NCBI GenBank assembly: GCA_023266245.1
Contig: JAHFRO010000040.1
Location: forward strand, 1 to 21,864
Direction of reading: 5' to 3'
Length of the DNA stretch: 21,864 nt
Source of the DNA: Betaproteobacteria bacterium
GTDB lineage: Bacteria > Pseudomonadota > Gammaproteobacteria > Burkholderiales > SG8-41
The translations under genes were made by a program, and so were the position numbers. Positions 1 through 9,411 of this stretch are shown here, piece after piece. Every line of letters starts with the position of its first letter. Within the stretch, counting starts at the first letter, position 1. The notes under the pieces are model-generated. The model made no database searches, was not told the DNA's origin, and saw nothing but the letters and a program-made list of their open reading frames with translations.

Positions 1-384
1 ACGCACGGCGAAGTGTTCGAGGCGGCGTATGACGGCAGGCTGCCGGTGTTCGTCGGCCCGGCGGGCGCAGCCAAGGAGATCACCATCCAGTACCAGTATT
101 TCCGCAGCAGCCTGGCGGCGATCGGCCAGACACCGGTGCAGGTGCAGATATCGCCGCGCCGCGCCTGGCAGCTGAAGCTCGAAAGCGGGCTTACGCTCGA
201 GCTCGGGCGCGAGCAGATCGAGGCGCGGCTGGCGCGCTTCGTCGCGGCTTACGAGCGCACGCTTGCGCGTCTCGAGCGACGGCTCGAAACCGTGGACCTG
301 CGCTACGCCAACGGCTTTGCCGTGCGCGTTCCGGAACTGCGCTACGAGAAAGCGGAGCCGAAGCGCGGACGAAGGGCGGGATAG
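1..384 (+). CDS. ftsQ: Cell division protein FtsQ, C-terminal part (5' end outside window)
   Basis: The reading frame is open from base 1 (Thr-His-Gly-Glu then VFEAAYDG) to a TAG at 382-384, so about 127 C-terminal residues are present. FtsQ is a bitopic inner-membrane protein of the divisome whose periplasmic POTRA and beta domains recruit FtsB and FtsL. The visible part fits the beta domain: a Gly-Pro-rich turn, a stretch resembling the family's 'SPRRAWQLKLESG' region, then 'LELGREQIEARLARF'. The end 'VDLRYANGFAVRVPE' matches the usual FtsQ ending, in which a 'DLRYxNGFAV' strand is followed by a short basic tail. Position directly before ftsA and ftsZ supports the call. The transmembrane and POTRA regions lie outside the window. 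Confidence 0.93.
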   Translation, partial: THGEVFEAAYDGRLPVFVGPAGAAKEITIQYQYFRSSLAAIGQTPVQVQISPRRAWQLKLESGLTLELGREQIEARLARFVAAYERTLARLERRLETVDLRYANGFAVRVPELRYEKAEPKRGRRAG

Positions 385-402
385 CGAGCCGGGGATGAAC
401 GC

Positions 403-1641
403 ATGAGCAAGGCAAGGGACAACAAGAAACTGATCGTGGGGCTCGACGTCGGCACCTCGAAGATCGCCGCGATCGTCGCCGAGATCAGGCCGGAAGGCGG
501 CTTCGAGATCATCGGCATGGGGAGCCACCCGTCGCGGGGGCTCAAGAAGGGCGTGGTGGTCAACATCGAAACCACGGTTAACGCCATCCAGCGCGCGCTG
601 GAGGAGGCGGAGCTGATGGCCGACTGCAAGATCCGCGAGGTCTATACCGGGATCGCCGGCAGCCACATCCGCAGCTTCAATTCTCAGGGCATGGTGGCGG
701 TCAAGGACAAGGAGGTGGCGCAGACCGACATCGAGCGCGTGATCGACACCGCGCGCGCGGTACAGATTCCGAACGACCAGCAGATCCTGCACGTGCTCAA
801 CCAGGAATTCATCATCGACGGGCAGGAGGACGTGCGCGAACCGCTCGGCATGAGCGGGGTGCGGCTGGAGGTCAAGGTGCACATCGTGACCGGCGCGGTC
901 TCCGCCGCACAGAACATCGTCAAGTGCGTGCGCCGCTGCGGGCTGGAAGTGCGTGATCTCATCCTGCAGCCGCTCGCTTCCGCCACGGCGGCCATCTCCG
1001 AGGACGAGAAGGACCTGGGCGTGGCGCTGATGGACATCGGCGGCGGCACGACCGATCTCGTGGTGTTCACGCACGGCGCGATCCGCCACACCGCGGTGAT
1101 TCCCATCGCGGGCGACCAGATCACCAACGACATCGCGATGGCGTTGAGGACCCCGACCAAGGACGCCGAGGACATCAAGGAGCGTTACGGCAGCGCGCTC
1201 TCCCAGCTCGCCGATCCGCAGGACATGGTGGAGGTGCCGGGGCTCGGCGACCGCGACCCGCGCCAGCTCTCGCGCAAGACGCTCGCGGAGGTGATCGAGC
1301 CGCGCATCGAGGAGCTTTACTCGCTGGCGCAGTCGGAGTTGCGCAGGAGCGGCTATGAGGAACTGCTCTCCTCCGGCGTGGTGATCACCGGCGGCTCGAG
1401 CGTGATGCAGGGCATGGTGGAGCTGGGCGAAGAAATCTTCCACATGCCGGTGCGGGTGGGGCACCCGGGCTACAACGGGGCGCTGGCGGAATACGTGCGC
1501 CATCCGCGCTTCTCGACCGGCGTGGGATTGCTGCTGGCGGGCATGCAGCAGCACCGCCAGAGGGAATTCGCGCGCATGCAGATCAGCTCGTTCCAGCAGG
1601 TGCTGGAACGGATGAAGTCGTGGTTCACCGGGAATTTCTGA
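403..1641 (+). CDS. ftsA: Cell division protein FtsA (actin-like membrane tether of FtsZ)
   Basis: FtsA is the actin-fold ATPase that anchors FtsZ filaments to the inner membrane and recruits later divisome proteins. The 412-residue length is normal. The N-terminus has the phosphate-binding strand 'IVGLDVGTSKIAAIV', the middle has the second phosphate motif 'LMDIGGGTTDLVVF', and 'VVITGGSSVMQGM' gives the adenosine motif. The last 15 residues (LERMKSWFTGNF end) form the expected amphipathic membrane-targeting helix. The gene starts 18 bases after ftsQ and ends 15 bases before ftsZ, so co-transcription is likely. The ATG at 403 is the family start; the ATG at 395 is out of frame and stops at once. 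Confidence 0.98.
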   Translation: MSKARDNKKLIVGLDVGTSKIAAIVAEIRPEGGFEIIGMGSHPSRGLKKGVVVNIETTVNAIQRALEEAELMADCKIREVYTGIAGSHIRSFNSQGMVAVKDKEVAQTDIERVIDTARAVQIPNDQQILHVLNQEFIIDGQEDVREPLGMSGVRLEVKVHIVTGAVSAAQNIVKCVRRCGLEVRDLILQPLASATAAISEDEKDLGVALMDIGGGTTDLVVFTHGAIRHTAVIPIAGDQITNDIAMALRTPTKDAEDIKERYGSALSQLADPQDMVEVPGLGDRDPRQLSRKTLAEVIEPRIEELYSLAQSELRRSGYEELLSSGVVITGGSSVMQGMVELGEEIFHMPVRVGHPGYNGALAEYVRHPRFSTGVGLLLAGMQQHRQREFARMQISSFQQVLERMKSWFTGNF

Positions 1642-1656
1642 TGAAAGGAGACACAC

Positions 1657-2820
1657 ATGTTTGAGATCGTAGATGCACAAGCGCAGGAGGCGGTGATCAA
1701 GGTGATCGGCGTGGGCGGCTGCGGCGGCAACGCGGTGGACCACATGATCACGCAAGGGGTGAAGGGGGTGGAGTTCATCTCCTCCAACACCGACGTGCAG
1801 GCCCTGAAGCGCACCCAGGCGAAAGTCCAGCTGCAGCTCGGCACCAGCATCACCAAGGGGCTGGGCGCGGGTGCCAATCCCGAAGTCGGGCGTCAGGCCG
1901 CGCTCGAGGACCGCGAGCGCGTCGCCGAAACCATCGCCGGTGCCGACATGCTGTTCGTGACCGCCGGCATGGGCGGGGGCACCGGCACCGGCGCGACGCC
2001 GGTGGTCGCGGAGATCGCCAAGGAGCTCGGCATCCTCACGGTCGCGGTAGTGACCAAGCCGTTCGGCTTCGAAGGCAAGCGCCAGCGCATCGCGCAGGAG
2101 GGGCTCGAGGCGCTCGCCCCGTTAGTGGACTCGCTGATCGTGATTCCCAACGACAAGCTGATGCAGGTGCTCGGCAACAAGGTGACGCTGCACGAGGCGT
2201 TCAGAGCGGCGAACGACGTGCTGCACGGCGCGGTTGCCGGCATCGCCGAGATCATCAGCTGCCCGGGCATGATCAACGTGGATTTTGCCGACGTGCGCAC
2301 GGTGATGGCCGAGATGGGGATGGCGATGATGGGCTCCTCGAAAGCGGCCGGCCCCGAGCGCGCGCGGCTCGCCGCGGAGCAGGCAGTGGCGTGCCCGCTG
2401 CTGGAAGACATCAACATCTCGGATGCGCGGGGCGTGCTCGTCAACATCTCGGCGAGCCAGGCCACCTTCCAGTTGCAGGAGCTCTACGATGTGATGGAAA
2501 CCATCGGGGCTTTCGCCGCTGAAGGCGCGCACAAGATCGTCGGCACCGTCTACGACGAGGCGCTGGACGACAACCTGCGCGTCACCATCGTCGCGACCGG
2601 GCTCGGCAAGCCCGCGCTGCGCTATCAGGCCAAGCCGTTGACCGTGGTGTCGAACAAGACCGGCACCGACAATCAGCCGCTGGAAGTGGATTACGGCGCG
2701 CTCGAGATGCCGGCTGTGATGCGCTCCAAGCGCAACCGCGACGCGACTATCGAGGCGATGCGGCAATCGGGCGTGGAGATGCTCGACATCCCCGCTTTCC
2801 TGCGCAAGCAGGCGGATTAA
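1657..2820 (+). CDS. ftsZ: Cell division protein FtsZ (tubulin-like GTPase)
   Basis: FtsZ polymerises with GTP into the Z-ring that organises division. At 387 residues it has the usual size. An N-terminal 'IKVIGVGGCGGNAVDHM' glycine loop is followed by the tubulin signature GGGTGTG at residues 106-112, and the T7 synergy loop region 'NVDFADVRTVM' is present. The C-terminal peptide 'LDIPAFLRKQAD' is the conserved tail that binds FtsA and ZapD. A good Shine-Dalgarno sequence (AAAGGAGA, 1644-1651) precedes the ATG. The linker before the tail is short, as in many betaproteobacteria. The TAA stop forms the foot of an inverted repeat described separately. Confidence 0.99.
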   Translation: MFEIVDAQAQEAVIKVIGVGGCGGNAVDHMITQGVKGVEFISSNTDVQALKRTQAKVQLQLGTSITKGLGAGANPEVGRQAALEDRERVAETIAGADMLFVTAGMGGGTGTGATPVVAEIAKELGILTVAVVTKPFGFEGKRQRIAQEGLEALAPLVDSLIVIPNDKLMQVLGNKVTLHEAFRAANDVLHGAVAGIAEIISCPGMINVDFADVRTVMAEMGMAMMGSSKAAGPERARLAAEQAVACPLLEDINISDARGVLVNISASQATFQLQELYDVMETIGAFAAEGAHKIVGTVYDEALDDNLRVTIVATGLGKPALRYQAKPLTVVSNKTGTDNQPLEVDYGALEMPAVMRSKRNRDATIEAMRQSGVEMLDIPAFLRKQAD

Positions 2821-2917
2821 GGTAGCGCCAAGTCGCGAGCAGGCCGCTGCGCCACGCGGCGCGGTGGGAGCTGTTCGTTCTGGCGCCGGTATTACCGGTG
2901 GGCGGCGCTACCTTTTG
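2819..2917 (+). terminator. Long branched hairpin with T-run between ftsZ and lpxC, possible terminator
   Basis: GGTAGCGCC at 2821-2829 is perfectly complementary to GGCGCTACC at 2904-2912, and the AA of the ftsZ stop codon pairs with the following TT. The second arm runs into TTTTGTTA. The loop of about 74 bases holds two smaller stems: GCCGC/GCGGC at 2843-2847 and 2856-2860, and CCGGT/ACCGG within 2886-2898. A closing stem, two inner hairpins and a T-run resemble a branched intrinsic terminator or a small structured RNA. A simple terminator would have a short loop, so the function is uncertain. Confidence 0.5.
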
Positions 2918-2928
2918 TTACAGAATTT

Positions 2929-2958
2929 TTGCGCGGCAATATCCGGGCGTGTTACACT
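2929..2958 (+). promoter_or_regulatory. Possible sigma-70 promoter for lpxC
   Basis: TACACT at 2953-2958 is preceded by TG plus one base (an extended -10). A weak -35, TTGCGC at 2929-2934, lies 18 bases upstream. Transcription would start about 30 bases before the lpxC start codon and after the ftsZ hairpin. The match is modest and was judged by eye. Confidence 0.4.
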
Positions 2959-2995
2959 TCACGCCTTAAGAACCTGAAAATCCAGGGAGTTTTTC

Positions 2996-3907
2996 TTGAT
3001 CAAACAGCGCACGTTGAAAAACATGATCCGCGCCACCGGCGTGGGTCTGCATACCGGGGCCAAGGTCTACCTCACGCTTCGCCCGGCGGCGGCCAATACC
3101 GGCATCGTGTTCCGCCGCATCGATCTCGCGCAGCCGGTAGAGATCAAGGCCGATCCCTACGCCGTGGGCGACACCCGGCTTTCTTCCTGCCTGGAAAAGG
3201 ACAGCGTACGGGTCTCCACGATTGAACATCTGATGTCGGCGTTCGCGGGGCTGGGGATAGACAACGCCTACGTCGACCTCACCGCCCCCGAAGTGCCGAT
3301 CATGGACGGCAGCGCCGGCCCCTTCGTGTTTCTGCTCCAATCAGCCGGGATCGAGGAACAGAATGCGCCCAAGAAATTCATCCGTATCGTGACAGCGGTC
3401 GAAGTCGAGGACGGCGACAAGTGGGTGCGTTTCGAGCCGCACAACGGCTTCAAGCTCACCCTGAGCCTGGACTTCGATCACCCGGTATTCGACAAGATGC
3501 GCCAGTCGGTCACCGTGGACTTCTCCACCACTTCCTACATCAAGGAGGTGAGCCGCGCGCGCACCTTCGGCTTCATGCAGGATGTCGAAACCATGCGCTC
3601 GCAGGGGCTGGCGCTCGGCGGCAGCCTCGATAACGCGATCGTGATGGACGAGTACCGGGTGCTCAACACGGACGGCCTGCGCTACGAGGACGAGTTCGTC
3701 AAGCACAAGGTGCTCGACGCGATCGGCGACCTGTACCTCCTGGGTCACCCGCTGATCGGCGCCTTCGCCGGGCACAAGTCGGGACACGCGCTCAACAATC
3801 AGCTGCTGCGGCGCCTGCTCGAGGACCGGCAGGCCTGGGAATACGTGAGCTTCGAGCGCGTCGAGGACGCTCCGGCATTCCTCGCCTGGCAGCCGCAGCC
3901 GGCGTAG
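2996..3907 (+). CDS. lpxC: UDP-3-O-acyl-N-acetylglucosamine deacetylase LpxC
   Basis: LpxC is the zinc-dependent cytoplasmic deacetylase that makes the committed step of lipid A synthesis. The 303-residue length matches the family. The zinc and catalytic residues are visible: His78 in 'TIEHLMSA', His237 and Asp241 in 'HKVLDAIGD', and His264 in 'GHKSGHALNN'. The start is a TTG at 2996. It is chosen because AGGGAG at 2984-2989 is well spaced and because translation from there gives 'MIKQRTLKNM', the conserved N-terminus. The next ATG, at 3023, would remove it. A rare start codon fits a tightly controlled enzyme, although regulation by proteolysis as in E. coli cannot be read here. Confidence 0.98.
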   Translation: MIKQRTLKNMIRATGVGLHTGAKVYLTLRPAAANTGIVFRRIDLAQPVEIKADPYAVGDTRLSSCLEKDSVRVSTIEHLMSAFAGLGIDNAYVDLTAPEVPIMDGSAGPFVFLLQSAGIEEQNAPKKFIRIVTAVEVEDGDKWVRFEPHNGFKLTLSLDFDHPVFDKMRQSVTVDFSTTSYIKEVSRARTFGFMQDVETMRSQGLALGGSLDNAIVMDEYRVLNTDGLRYEDEFVKHKVLDAIGDLYLLGHPLIGAFAGHKSGHALNNQLLRRLLEDRQAWEYVSFERVEDAPAFLAWQPQPA

Positions 3908-4028
3908 CGCGTCGGAGGGCGGAGCAGGCGGCCGACGCGATGAGCTGAGATGCTTGCCGATAGCGGTTCAGAGGCCGCGGCGCCCGAGCGCGCTGTTGTG
4001 GCGGGGATGCGACCCCGCAGGCGCGCGC

Positions 4029-4139
4029 GTGAGATCTAGCACGCTGGGGCTGAGGCTGATCGGCCTCCTGGTCCTGATCACCATCGGAGCCTCGCTCGCC
4101 CTCTACTTCTTTACCCGCATTCAGCCCTGTTTTGTTGCG
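4029..4139 (+). other. Possible remnant of a small membrane protein gene between lpxC and dciA
   Basis: From a GTG at 4029 the plus strand reads through a segment like 'LRLIGLLVLITIGASLALYF', a convincing transmembrane helix followed by Thr-Arg. Nearly all third codon positions in it are G or C, as in the real genes here. The frame then continues antisense into dciA up to 4592, where the protein looks like random low-complexity sequence. It may be the 5' end of a membrane protein whose remainder was lost, or an overlapping small gene. The rest of 3908-4028 holds no clear gene, only a GCGGGG/CCCCGC hairpin at 4001-4018. I do not recognise a family. Confidence 0.2.
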
Positions 4140-4567
4140 CGGCGGCGCGCCACCAGACGCACGAGCGCGGATTTGAGAGACGAGGGTGGGAGCGCGTCTG
4201 CGAGATCTCCAAAATTCTTAACCGCATCAGTGGGTAACGCGCGTTTTGTGACTTCGTTCTCGGTCCTGATTTTGGGGCTTTTTACTTGCACTTCCACCCG
4301 GATTCCAGTAACCTCGATTGCCCGTTTCTGGACATGGTGTAACAGCCGCGGCGCGAGCTGCCTCAGCTTGGCGGCGACCGCCGCGTTATCAGCCAGAAGG
4401 AACAGCGTTCCCGCCCGGCAGTTCTTGACCCGGGTTGCCTTGGTGAGCGCGGGGGGGGCGGCTTCAAACAGCACCTGTTGCAGTTCGGCCAGGCGTCGCG
4501 CCTGGCGGGACAGCGCCTTGAGTTCGGCCGAGTTGGCGAGCAGATTGCCGATCTTGTGCGCAGGCAT
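4121..4567 (-). CDS. dciA: DciA-type replicative helicase loader (DUF721 family)
   Basis: The 148-residue product has the DUF721 pattern: a helical N-terminus 'LKALSRQARRLAELQQVL', a conserved Pro, and the core 'CRAGTLFLLADNAAVAAKLRQLAPRLL', then 'EVTGIRVEVQV'. DUF721 proteins such as DciA load the DnaB helicase in bacteria lacking DnaC. The core is a KH-like fold that binds DNA. The C-terminal part is basic, ending in 'LVARRRATKQG'. The gene lies convergent to lpxC and head-to-head with the M23 peptidase gene, an arrangement seen in related genomes. The start ATG at 4567 is supported by the family N-terminus. Function is inferred from the family. Confidence 0.85.
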   Translation of the reverse strand: MPAHKIGNLLANSAELKALSRQARRLAELQQVLFEAAPPALTKATRVKNCRAGTLFLLADNAAVAAKLRQLAPRLLHHVQKRAIEVTGIRVEVQVKSPKIRTENEVTKRALPTDAVKNFGDLADALPPSSLKSALVRLVARRRATKQG

Positions 4568-4588
4568 GCGGGTGTCAGGAGGGAGACG

Positions 4589-5506
4589 ATGAATATTATT
4601 CTAGTTTCCGAAAAGCTGGCCAAAGCGAGAACCCTTACGCTCGGGCTGCCACAGCTCGCGCTGCTCGGCCTGGGCGTGGTGGCGACCATGGTGGCGCTCG
4701 CCGCGACGCTGCATTATGTGACGCTGCGTTTTGCCGCTGACCTCGATCTTCCCTACCTCCAATCGTACCTGCTGTCGGCCCAGCAGCAACAGAACGAAAA
4801 AGCCCAGTCCTATTTGCGCGAGAATCTCAACGCCATGGCGGTCAAGCTCGGCCAGATGCAGGCCCAGCTGGTGCGGCTTGACACGCTGGGCGAGCGGCTC
4901 GCGAGGCTCGCGGGGTTCAAGCCGCATGACCTGATGTTCGGGGAGCTGCCGGGTCGCGGCGGCGCGGTGTCGACGCTGCCGTCGCAGGACCTTTCGTTCG
5001 GCGACTTCTCTCGCCAGCTCGATCTGCTGACGCGGCAGGTGGATGACCGCGGCGACAAACTCGGGATCCTGGAATCACTGTTCACGCTCGACAGCGCGAA
5101 GAAGAAGCTGATCCCGACCATGCTGCCGGTGGAGGGCGGCTGGTACTCCTCCAACTACGGCTGGCGCATCGACCCGTTCACCGGCCAGCGGGCGTTTCAT
5201 GAAGGCATCGATGTGATGGCGGAGGTGGGCACGTCGATCCGCGCCGCTGCCGGCGGTGTCGTCATCTACTCGGACTTGCATCCGCAGTATGGTAATATGA
5301 TCGAGATCGACCACGGCAACGATTTGATTACGCGCTACGCGCACGCATCGAAGCGCCTGGTGAAGGTGGGCGACGTGGTGCTGCGCGGCGCGAGGATCGC
5401 CGAGGTCGGAAGAACCGGTCGCGCGACCGGCACGCATCTGCACTTCGAGGTACGGCAGCGCGGCGCGCCGGTGAATCCAGTACAATTCTTGCGGTTGCCC
5501 GGCTGA
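4589..5506 (+). CDS. M23 (LytM-type) peptidoglycan metallopeptidase, membrane anchored
   Basis: The 305-residue protein has one transmembrane helix at about residues 19-43, a periplasmic coiled-coil region at about 60-110, and a C-terminal LytM domain from about 185. Zinc ligands are visible as His204 and Asp208 (HxxxD) and as His283-Leu-His285. This predicts a periplasmic endopeptidase that cuts peptide crosslinks, or a regulator if its activity is low. The ATG at 4589 has AGGAGGGA at 4578-4585; longer readings would add an unconserved antisense extension. A strong terminator follows the gene. A gene of this type often lies between lpxC and secA in betaproteobacteria. The exact substrate is unknown. 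Confidence 0.93.
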   Translation: MNIILVSEKLAKARTLTLGLPQLALLGLGVVATMVALAATLHYVTLRFAADLDLPYLQSYLLSAQQQQNEKAQSYLRENLNAMAVKLGQMQAQLVRLDTLGERLARLAGFKPHDLMFGELPGRGGAVSTLPSQDLSFGDFSRQLDLLTRQVDDRGDKLGILESLFTLDSAKKKLIPTMLPVEGGWYSSNYGWRIDPFTGQRAFHEGIDVMAEVGTSIRAAAGGVVIYSDLHPQYGNMIEIDHGNDLITRYAHASKRLVKVGDVVLRGARIAEVGRTGRATGTHLHFEVRQRGAPVNPVQFLRLPG

Positions 5507-5532
5507 AATTTGAGAGACAGGAATTCCGAAGG

Positions 5533-5566
5533 GGGGTGGGGTGAGTTTCCCCACCCCTTTTTGTTT
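5533..5566 (+). terminator. Intrinsic terminator between the M23 peptidase gene and secA
   Basis: GGGGTGGGG at 5533-5541 pairs perfectly with CCCCACCCC at 5549-5557 around a seven-base loop, and five T residues follow, then GTTT. This is a textbook rho-independent terminator for the peptidase transcript. It ends only five bases before the secA ATG. Confidence 0.85.
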
Positions 5567-5571
5567 AGCTG

Positions 5572-8394
<2,823 letters not shown>

Positions 8395-8489
8395 CGGGTG
8401 GCGGACCCGCGGCCGGTTACTTTTGGCTGCGACGTAACCTAAAGGTTAGTCTCCGCCGCAACTTCGTTGTCTTGCGCGGCCAAGAAAAG

Positions 8490-8907
8490 TTGAGAGCCTA
8501 TATCACCATGAAACACACGTGCGTTGCTGCCAGAATGGGTGATGGCGTGAAGCGAGGTGCGGCCAATATGTCGATATTGGCAAGCCGAGCGACAAAGCGT
8601 CCCGCGCCGGGCGGAGCAGGTTCCAAGCGTTTCGTGCTTGGATGCGACCCCGGAGCGGGACAGGGGCGCGCCGTAATGCGTGGGACTCACACGCGCCTAC
8701 GCGGTCGCATCCCCATCAATGGGGCCCCTGCTCCACGCTTCGGCGCGCCGCCGATTCTGGCTGCAACCCTTAAGGGCTGGCGCGAATTTTGGCCCATGGC
8801 TTTGTCGCAAGTCCCTTGCTTAGGAGTACTAAGCGGCGGGCCTTGCTTCGCGCCCTGAGCCAAAATCGTGCCAGCGCATCGCGCGTTTCATGGTGATATA
8901 GGCTCTT
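8490..8907. mobile_element. Non-coding element with terminal inverted repeats and nested inverted blocks
   Basis: A perfect 22-bp inverted repeat bounds this stretch: 8493-8514 (starting AGAGCCTATATC) and 8885-8906. A direct repeat AAAAG lies just outside (8485-8489 and 8908-8912) and could be a target duplication. Further inverted blocks lie inside, several nested about one centre: 8589-8598 with 8799-8808 (GCGACAAAGC, perfect), 8613-8620 with 8727-8734, 8640-8649 with 8703-8712 (GGATGCGACC, perfect) and 8678-8682 with 8690-8694. The pair 8523-8536/8754-8767 (one mismatch) and the local pair 8776-8793/8859-8875 cross this order. No convincing gene is inside. It fits a MITE-like element or a large structured RNA. 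Bases 8395-8489, before it, hold only a GCGGGT/ACCCGC hairpin at 8394-8410. Confidence 0.6.
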
Positions 8908-9108
8908 AAAAGAAGGCCGCCCCACTGAGCCGCCCCTGAAGGGGTCCCCTGCGTTACTCGACGAGCCGGGCGGCTGCGCAACTCGCGCACACTTGCCTAT
9001 CTGCCCACTGGATCAGGCGGGCCTTCTTTAGGGATAAGGCAGGCGCACACGAGGCTCGCCCAGTGCTCGCCGACAACCCCCCACTCGTCTGCGTTACTCG
9101 GCGGCTCA
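8908..9108. repeat. Cluster of short direct and inverted repeats upstream of the small gene before argJ
   Basis: CTGCGTTACTCG occurs twice in direct orientation (8949-8960 and 9089-9100). AAGAAGGCC at 8910-8918 is inverted at 9020-9028, and TGAGCCGCC at 8926-8934 is inverted at 9100-9108. No open frame here looks coding. The repeats suggest a second small element or a degenerate neighbour of the 8490-8907 element. The relation between the two is unclear. Confidence 0.45.
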
Positions 9109-9138
9109 GAAGGGGTTCCGATGGGTTCGATGTCGCAA

Positions 9139-9146
9139 GATATAAT
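9139..9146 (+). promoter_or_regulatory. Likely -10 box for the small gene and argJ
   Basis: TATAAT at 9141-9146 is a perfect sigma-70 -10 box, 34 bases before the GTG at 9181. The -35 region is weak; TTCCGA at 9116-9121 would need a 19-base spacer. The box lies inside the longer reading from the ATG at 9121, which argues for the downstream start. Confidence 0.5.
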
Positions 9147-9180
9147 CGCCTTGCGAACGATACACAGGGTGAGCCGTGCA

Positions 9181-9408
9181 GTGAACATCAAGGATATTGT
9201 TAAGGATAACGAGGTAACCTTTCTGCGTTACCGGCAGGGCGTTGCGTATTACACGGTCCGTGTGCCTCACGACAACGTAGATTATCTTTTTCCCGTGCCG
9301 CTCAGCGATGTGGGAGACGCCACGCTTTTAGCTAGAGACAAGGCAATCGTATTTATGCGATACATTCGCAAGGCGATAGCGGAAGGCACGTTCGTCAAAG
9401 CCTCTTGA
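9181..9408 (+). CDS. Small conserved-looking protein of unknown function upstream of argJ
   Basis: The 75-residue product reads 'NIKDIVKDNEVTFLRYRQG', then an aromatic strand 'VAYYTVRVP', then 'YLFPVPLSDVGDATLLARDKA' and a helix 'IVFMRYIRKAIAEG'. It resembles small uncharacterised proteins of betaproteobacteria, but I do not know a function. There is no signal peptide or membrane helix. The GTG at 9181 is chosen because AGGGTGAG at 9166-9173 is well placed and a perfect -10 box lies just upstream. An ATG at 9121 would add 20 residues but would start before that promoter. The coding sequence is clearly less GC-rich than its neighbours, which hints at transfer. It ends three bases before argJ, so the two are probably co-transcribed. 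Confidence 0.65.
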   Translation: MNIKDIVKDNEVTFLRYRQGVAYYTVRVPHDNVDYLFPVPLSDVGDATLLARDKAIVFMRYIRKAIAEGTFVKAS

Positions 9409-9411
9409 GAT

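Noticed and set aside
9121..9180. ATG at 9121 as start of the small gene before argJ
   Set aside because: The perfect -10 box at 9141-9146 lies after it, and the GTG at 9181 has the better placed ribosome binding site.
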